Assembly (NCBI GenBank): GCA_020634855.1
Contig: JACKAU010000004.1
Location: 496,001-560,000 of the forward strand
DNA from: Anaerolineales bacterium
GTDB lineage: Bacteria; Chloroflexota; Anaerolineae; 4572-78; J111
Direction of reading: 5' to 3'
Length of the DNA: 64,000 nt
Shown here: positions 60,218-64,000 of the stretch, piece by piece
Numbering within the stretch: position 1 is the first letter of the stretch
Layout: every line of letters begins with the position of its first letter
Position numbers and translations under genes: made by a program
Notes under the pieces: generated by a model
Databases searched by the model: none
The model's input: the letters and a program-made list of their open reading frames with translations, nothing else
Told to the model about the DNA's origin: nothing

Positions 60218-60267
60218 GGAGCGACAAAGCTCTGCTTTGATCGTGACAAAGCCAACTTTGTCGCTCC
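60218..60267. repeat. Dispersed hairpin repeat, family 2, copy D
   Basis: GGAGCGACAAAGCTCTGC faces GACAAAGCCAACTTTGTCGCTCC (50 bases), 13 bases after the binding-protein stop. It lies inside the transport operon, so it may reduce expression of the genes behind it relative to the binding protein. Confidence 0.75.
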
Positions 60268-60269
60268 TG

Positions 60270-60351
60270 TGAAAATAAGATTTGTAGGACAAACTTAAGT
60301 TTGTCCTACGGTGGTTTTCATTCTCGGTGTCGTCCCGATAGGGACTGCCGC
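60270..60351. repeat. Dispersed repeat, family 3, second full copy
   Basis: GAAAATAAG, then a perfect 26-base palindrome at 60284-60309 (half-site GTAGGACAAACTT), then TTTTCATTCTCG and GTCGTCCCGATAGGGACTG. The same order as at 39451-39533. It abuts family-2 copy D. Confidence 0.75.
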
Positions 60352-60381
60352 TTGGTTGTAAGGTGATTAACGGAGGACAAC

Positions 60382-61824
60382 ATGAATTACAAATTGTGGA
60401 TTAACGGCGAATGGACCGACAGCGACGGTGGCAGCCCGATGTCGATTGAAAATCCGGCCACCGGCGAGACCATCGCCGAGGTGCCGGATGCCACCCGCAG
60501 CGACGTCGATCGGGCGGTCAAAGCCGCCGCCGATGCCTTTTACGACGGGCGCTGGTCCAAGAAAACACCCGGCGAGCGCTCGCTGGCGATCTGGCGGCTG
60601 GCCGATTTGTTGGAGGCGCGGATGGCGGAGTTCGCCCGGCTTGAATCGGAGAACACCGGCAAACCGTACGAATTCGCCAGTCTGGGGGCTGACCTGCCCT
60701 TTGCGGTCGATAACCTGCGCTTTTTTGCCGCCGCCGCTCGCGATACCCACGGTTCGCATGCGGGCGAATATATGCACGGCTTTACCTCCATCTTCCGCCG
60801 CGAGCCGGTGGGACCGGTCGGCCAGATTGCGCCCTGGAACTATCCGCTGATGATGGGCGTCTGGAAAATCGGGCCGGCGCTGGCCGCCGGCTGCACCGTG
60901 GTCTTGAAACCCGCCCCGACCACGCCGCTGACGACGCTGCTGCTGGCCGAACTAACAGCCGAGGCGGGCATCCCGGCCGGCGTGGTTAACGTCATCACCG
61001 GCGGCAATGACACCGGCCAGGCGCTGGTCGAGCATCCCGATTTGCGTATGGTCAGCCTGACCGGCTCGACCCGCACCGGTAAGCAAGTTATGAGAACCGC
61101 TGCCGACACCCTGAAGCGCGTTCATCTGGAACTGGGCGGCAAAGCGCCGCTGATTATCTTTGACGATGCCGACGTGGCCGAATTTGCCGCCAAGGCTACC
61201 CTTGGGGCGACATTTAACACCGGCCAGGATTGTACCGCCGCCACCCGCGTCTATGTCGAGCAAAGCCGCTACAAAGATGTCGAAGAGGCGGTGGTCGAGG
61301 CCATGCGCGGGGTCAAATATGGCGATCCCTTTGCCGGCGATACCGAGATGGGACCGCTGATTTCTGCGGTGCAGCGTGAACGTGTGCAAGGTTTTGTCGA
61401 GCGGGCCAAAGCCGGCGGCGCGATGATTGTTACGGGCGGCGGCGTCCCGGCCGGGTTCGATGACGGCTACTACTTTGAACCGACTGTGATCACGGACGCC
61501 GATCAAAAGTCGGAGATTATTCAATCGGAGGTGTTCGGGCCGGTCTTGACCATTACCCCCTTCAAAGATGAAGCTGAGGCCGTACGCTTGGGAAATGATG
61601 TGTTGTATGGGCTGGCGGCGGCGGTCTTTACCAAAGATATCGGCCGGGCCATGCGGATATCGGCGGCGCTGGAGTTTGGCACCATCTGGGTCAACGATCA
61701 CATTCCGCTGACCTCGGAGACGCCGCACGGCGGCTTCAAACAGTCCGGCTTTGGCAAAGACCTGTCGGCCGAGGCCGTCGGCGATTACCAGATCACCAAA
61801 CACGTGATGGTGGCAACCGGCTAA
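60382..61824 (+). CDS. NAD(P)-dependent aldehyde dehydrogenase (aminobutyraldehyde/betaine-aldehyde type)
   Basis: 480 residues. Aldehyde dehydrogenase motifs: GQIAPWNYPLMMGVWKIGPALAAG, VSLTGSTRTGKQVM, VHLELGGKAPLIIFDDAD with the general-base Glu, FNTGQDCTAATR with the nucleophile Cys, and SEVFGPVLTITPF. The closest general resemblance is to gamma-aminobutyraldehyde/betaine-aldehyde dehydrogenases. Its place between a polyamine-type binding protein and the transporter ATPase suggests (inference) that it oxidises an aminoaldehyde made from the imported amine. It overlaps the next gene by one base (TAATG). Confidence 0.93.
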   Translation: MNYKLWINGEWTDSDGGSPMSIENPATGETIAEVPDATRSDVDRAVKAAADAFYDGRWSKKTPGERSLAIWRLADLLEARMAEFARLESENTGKPYEFASLGADLPFAVDNLRFFAAAARDTHGSHAGEYMHGFTSIFRREPVGPVGQIAPWNYPLMMGVWKIGPALAAGCTVVLKPAPTTPLTTLLLAELTAEAGIPAGVVNVITGGNDTGQALVEHPDLRMVSLTGSTRTGKQVMRTAADTLKRVHLELGGKAPLIIFDDADVAEFAAKATLGATFNTGQDCTAATRVYVEQSRYKDVEEAVVEAMRGVKYGDPFAGDTEMGPLISAVQRERVQGFVERAKAGGAMIVTGGGVPAGFDDGYYFEPTVITDADQKSEIIQSEVFGPVLTITPFKDEAEAVRLGNDVLYGLAAAVFTKDIGRAMRISAALEFGTIWVNDHIPLTSETPHGGFKQSGFGKDLSAEAVGDYQITKHVMVATG

Positions 61825-62858
61825 TGACCGATCCATCCCCGGCTGTCGAGTTTACTGACGTCAGCCGCCACTTCGACGAGGTTCGCGCCGTTGAAAGGGT
61901 CAGCTTCCGCATCCCCGACGGCGAATTTTTTACGATGCTGGGGCCGTCCGGTTCAGGCAAAACCACCTGCCTGCGCCTGATTGCCGGCTTCGACCGGCCC
62001 ACGGCCGGCCACATCCAACTTTTTGGCCGGGACGTGACCAAGCTGCCGCCGTACGAGCGCGATGTCAATACCGTCTTTCAAAATTACGCCCTGTTTCCTC
62101 ACATGACCGTCGGTGAGAACATCGCCTATGGTTTGATGGTCAAAAAAGTACCCAAAGCCGAGCGCGAACGGCGTGTAGCCGAGATGCTGGAGTTGGTGCG
62201 TCTGCCCGGTTTACAGCAGCGCAAGCCGTCGCAGCTTTCGGGCGGTCAGCAGCAGCGGATTGCCCTGGCTCGGGCCTTGATCAACCATCCCCGGGTGCTG
62301 CTGCTCGATGAGCCGTTAGGAGCGCTCGATTTGAAGCTGCGCCAGCAAATGCAAATCGAGCTGAAAGCCCTTCAGCACGAGGTCGGCATTACCTTTATTT
62401 TTGTGACTCATGATCAGGAAGAAGCCATGAGCATGAGCGACCGCATTGCCGTCTTCAACTTGGGCCGGATCGAGCAAATCGGCCCGCCGGCCGAACTGTA
62501 CGAGCAGCCCCAGACGCGCTTTGTGGCGACTTTCGTCGGCACGTCCAATCTGTTGGAAGGCGACGCGGCGGCGGCGCTGACCGGCTCACCCACCGCCTTC
62601 GCCGTCCGGCCGGAGAAGATTCGCCTGGCTGATGAGAGTGCCGAGGCCGGTAGCGATATGTGTGTGGCCGACGGTTACGTGCAGGAGTTTCTCTATCTGG
62701 GGATGCACACCCGCTACCTCGTTAAGCTGGACAGCGGCGCAGAGATGACCGTCGCCCGTCAAAACGAACAGGTTGCCGCCGAGCAGGGCGTCTGGCGGCC
62801 GGGCGATCGCGTCCGGCTGGTCTGGCCTAAGTCGGCCAATAACCCATTGCAAGGATAA
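61824..62858 (+). CDS. potA: Polyamine-type ABC transporter ATP-binding protein
   Basis: 344 residues. Walker A LGPSGSGKTTCLRL, Q-loop VFQNYALFPHMTV, signature LSGGQQQRIALARAL, Walker B VLLLDEPLGALDLKL, and H-loop FVTHDQEEAMSMSD. A C-terminal TOBE-type domain (about 270-340, FAVRPEKIRL) is typical of the spermidine/putrescine, iron and sugar (CUT1) class. It drives import with the two permeases behind it. Translationally coupled to the aldehyde dehydrogenase. Confidence 0.95.
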   Translation: MTDPSPAVEFTDVSRHFDEVRAVERVSFRIPDGEFFTMLGPSGSGKTTCLRLIAGFDRPTAGHIQLFGRDVTKLPPYERDVNTVFQNYALFPHMTVGENIAYGLMVKKVPKAERERRVAEMLELVRLPGLQQRKPSQLSGGQQQRIALARALINHPRVLLLDEPLGALDLKLRQQMQIELKALQHEVGITFIFVTHDQEEAMSMSDRIAVFNLGRIEQIGPPAELYEQPQTRFVATFVGTSNLLEGDAAAALTGSPTAFAVRPEKIRLADESAEAGSDMCVADGYVQEFLYLGMHTRYLVKLDSGAEMTVARQNEQVAAEQGVWRPGDRVRLVWPKSANNPLQG

Positions 62859-62862
62859 GCCA

Positions 62863-63804
62863 ATGGCCACCGCCACCGCTCCCCGTCCCAAACCCTCCGT
62901 CCTCAGACAGCTTTCAACCGCGCTGTACAACCGGCCCATCCTCTTTTTGATTTTGCTGTTGAGCCTGCCGCTAGGATACATGCTGATCTTCTACGTCGGC
63001 GCGCTAGCGGCCTTGTTGATCCAATCCTTCTTTCATCTCGATGGCTTTACCGGGCAGGTCGTGCGCGAATTCAGTCTGGACACCTATCGCGATCTGTTTA
63101 CGGCGTCCCATGTCGGCATTGTGGTGCGCACAGCCACCATGGCCGCAGCCGTTACCCTGGCAGCAGCGCTGCTGGCCTTCCCGCTGGCCTACTACACCAC
63201 CCGCTACACTACGGGCCAGACCCGGGCGCTACTCTACCTGGCCGTGCTGCTGCCGCTGTGGTCAAGCTATATTATCCGCGTCTATTCGTGGAAGCTCATT
63301 CTGGCCAAAGAAGGGATCCTTACCTGGGTTGTCGGCAAACTGGGGCTGACGGCGCTGCTCGATGCGGTGCTGGCGCTACCGGTTATCGGCGGTCCGTCGC
63401 TCTCCTTTTCGAGCCTGGGCTTATTTATCGTTTTTACCTACATCTGGTTGCCGTATATGATCCTGCCGATCCAGGCCTCGTTGGAGCGGATTCCCAAGTC
63501 TCTATATGACGCTTCGACCGATTTGGGGGCTAAACCAATGACCACCTTCCGCTACGTGGTGCTGCCGCTGGCTATTCCGGGCGTGGTCGCCGGCTCGATC
63601 TTTACCTTTTCGCTGACCCTGGGCGATTACATTATCCCGTCGGTCATCGGCAACTCCAGCCCGTTCATTGGTATGGCCGTTTACAGCTATCAAGGTACGG
63701 CCGGCAACATTCCCCTGGCCGCCGCCTTCACGACCATTCCGATTGTGATTATGGGCATTTATCTGACGGTAGCGCGCAAATTAGGAGCGTTCGATGCGTT
63801 ATAA
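62863..63804 (+). CDS. potB: Polyamine-type ABC transporter permease PotB
   Basis: 313 residues from ATG 62863, 4 bases after the potA stop; longer frames would overlap potA and are rejected. Six membrane helices. The EAA loop DASTDLGAKPMTTFRYVVLPLAIPG contacts the ATPase. The N-terminal LPLGYMLIFYVGALAALLIQSF and the LLPLWSSYIIRVYSWKLIL segment match the PotB/PotH group of spermidine/putrescine permeases. Confidence 0.94.
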   Translation: MATATAPRPKPSVLRQLSTALYNRPILFLILLLSLPLGYMLIFYVGALAALLIQSFFHLDGFTGQVVREFSLDTYRDLFTASHVGIVVRTATMAAAVTLAAALLAFPLAYYTTRYTTGQTRALLYLAVLLPLWSSYIIRVYSWKLILAKEGILTWVVGKLGLTALLDAVLALPVIGGPSLSFSSLGLFIVFTYIWLPYMILPIQASLERIPKSLYDASTDLGAKPMTTFRYVVLPLAIPGVVAGSIFTFSLTLGDYIIPSVIGNSSPFIGMAVYSYQGTAGNIPLAAAFTTIPIVIMGIYLTVARKLGAFDAL

Positions 63805-64000
63805 TCGGGAGTTAAAAGCGCCGTTCGGGCTGACGGCGGCGGCGGTGGGCGTGCTACTGTTCCTGCACATCCCCTTTGCCATTGTAATGCTATACGCCTT
63901 CACCACCGATGAGGCAGCCTTTACCTTTCCGCCGCCCGGCTACACGCTCAAATGGTTCGGCGTGGCCTGGAACCGGCCCGACTTGTGGGCGTCGCTGCTG
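63794..64000 (+). CDS. potC: Polyamine-type ABC transporter permease PotC, cut by the window edge
   Basis: The first 69 residues are visible: MRYNRELKAPFGLTAAAVG, a membrane helix, then FAIVMLYAFTTDEAAFTFPPPGYTLKWF. The PPxGYTxxWF segment is characteristic of PotC/PotI permeases. Its ATG lies 11 bases inside potB, so translation is coupled. The rest lies beyond the window. Confidence 0.9.
   Translation, partial: MRYNRELKAPFGLTAAAVGVLLFLHIPFAIVMLYAFTTDEAAFTFPPPGYTLKWFGVAWNRPDLWASLL

Overview
The window looks like a chromosomal segment of a member of the Chloroflexota, probably Anaerolineae-like. This is inferred from gene content and protein style, not from a marker gene: a B12-dependent diol dehydratase microcompartment locus, two AI-2E family permeases in tandem, a BTAD/NB-ARC/TPR regulator, propeller-type hybrid sensor kinases, and a histidine phosphatase, DUF3090 and SCO1664 triad otherwise typical of Actinobacteria. 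No rRNA, tRNA, CRISPR array, transposase or phage gene was seen.

Region 1 (1-17822) is a propanediol/glycerol-type bacterial microcompartment (Pdu BMC) locus. A leftward operon (7623 to beyond base 1) encodes shell proteins PduU, PduA, PduB and a further BMC-H protein, the GTPase PduV, the three diol dehydratase subunits PduCDE and the reactivase PduGH. A divergent rightward arm encodes a zinc alcohol dehydrogenase, a CoA-disulfide-reductase-like flavoprotein, a GHKL ATPase, a cobalamin riboswitch with an intrinsic terminator, a PocR-domain/LytS-type sensor kinase, an AraC-type response regulator, acetate/propionate kinase and EutJ. Encapsulation-peptide-like amphipathic helices occur on PduB, PduD and PduE (N-terminal) and, less expectedly, on the reactivase small subunit and the alcohol dehydrogenase (C-terminal). 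Three direct repeats in the divergent control region are candidate sites for the response regulator. The aldehyde dehydrogenase and phosphotransacylase expected in such a locus are not in the window and may lie to the left.

Region 2 (18-31.5 kb) is mostly signalling: a DUF2892 membrane protein, a Nudix hydrolase, a 1547-residue two-propeller hybrid kinase ending in a PP2C/SpoIIE phosphatase, a frameshifted SGNH hydrolase, a roughly 540-bp tandem repeat, a PAS hybrid kinase, a class V aminotransferase, and a Ser/Thr kinase translationally coupled to a membrane protein.

Region 3 (31.6-45.4 kb) holds a leftward set (FAD-linked oxidase, secreted DUF5602-like protein, small unknown protein, cupin) opposite a large BTAD activator, then an SRPBCC protein, a YdcZ-like transporter, two AI-2E permeases and two GT4 glycosyltransferases.

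Region 4 (45.5-58.3 kb) is rightward: an unknown protein, homocysteine methyltransferase/MTHFR, a double DinB protein, acetyltransferases, the phosphatase/DUF3090/SCO1664 operon, an acyl-CoA synthetase with an alpha/beta hydrolase, and three envelope proteins.

Region 5 (58.3 kb to the end) is a polyamine-type ABC importer operon with an embedded aldehyde dehydrogenase, preceded by a 0.5-kb leader rich in potential hairpins.

Intergenic DNA is unusually rich in short inverted repeats. At least four dispersed families recur within these 64 kb, two minisatellites are present, and CCAA/CCAT low-complexity tracts occur three times.
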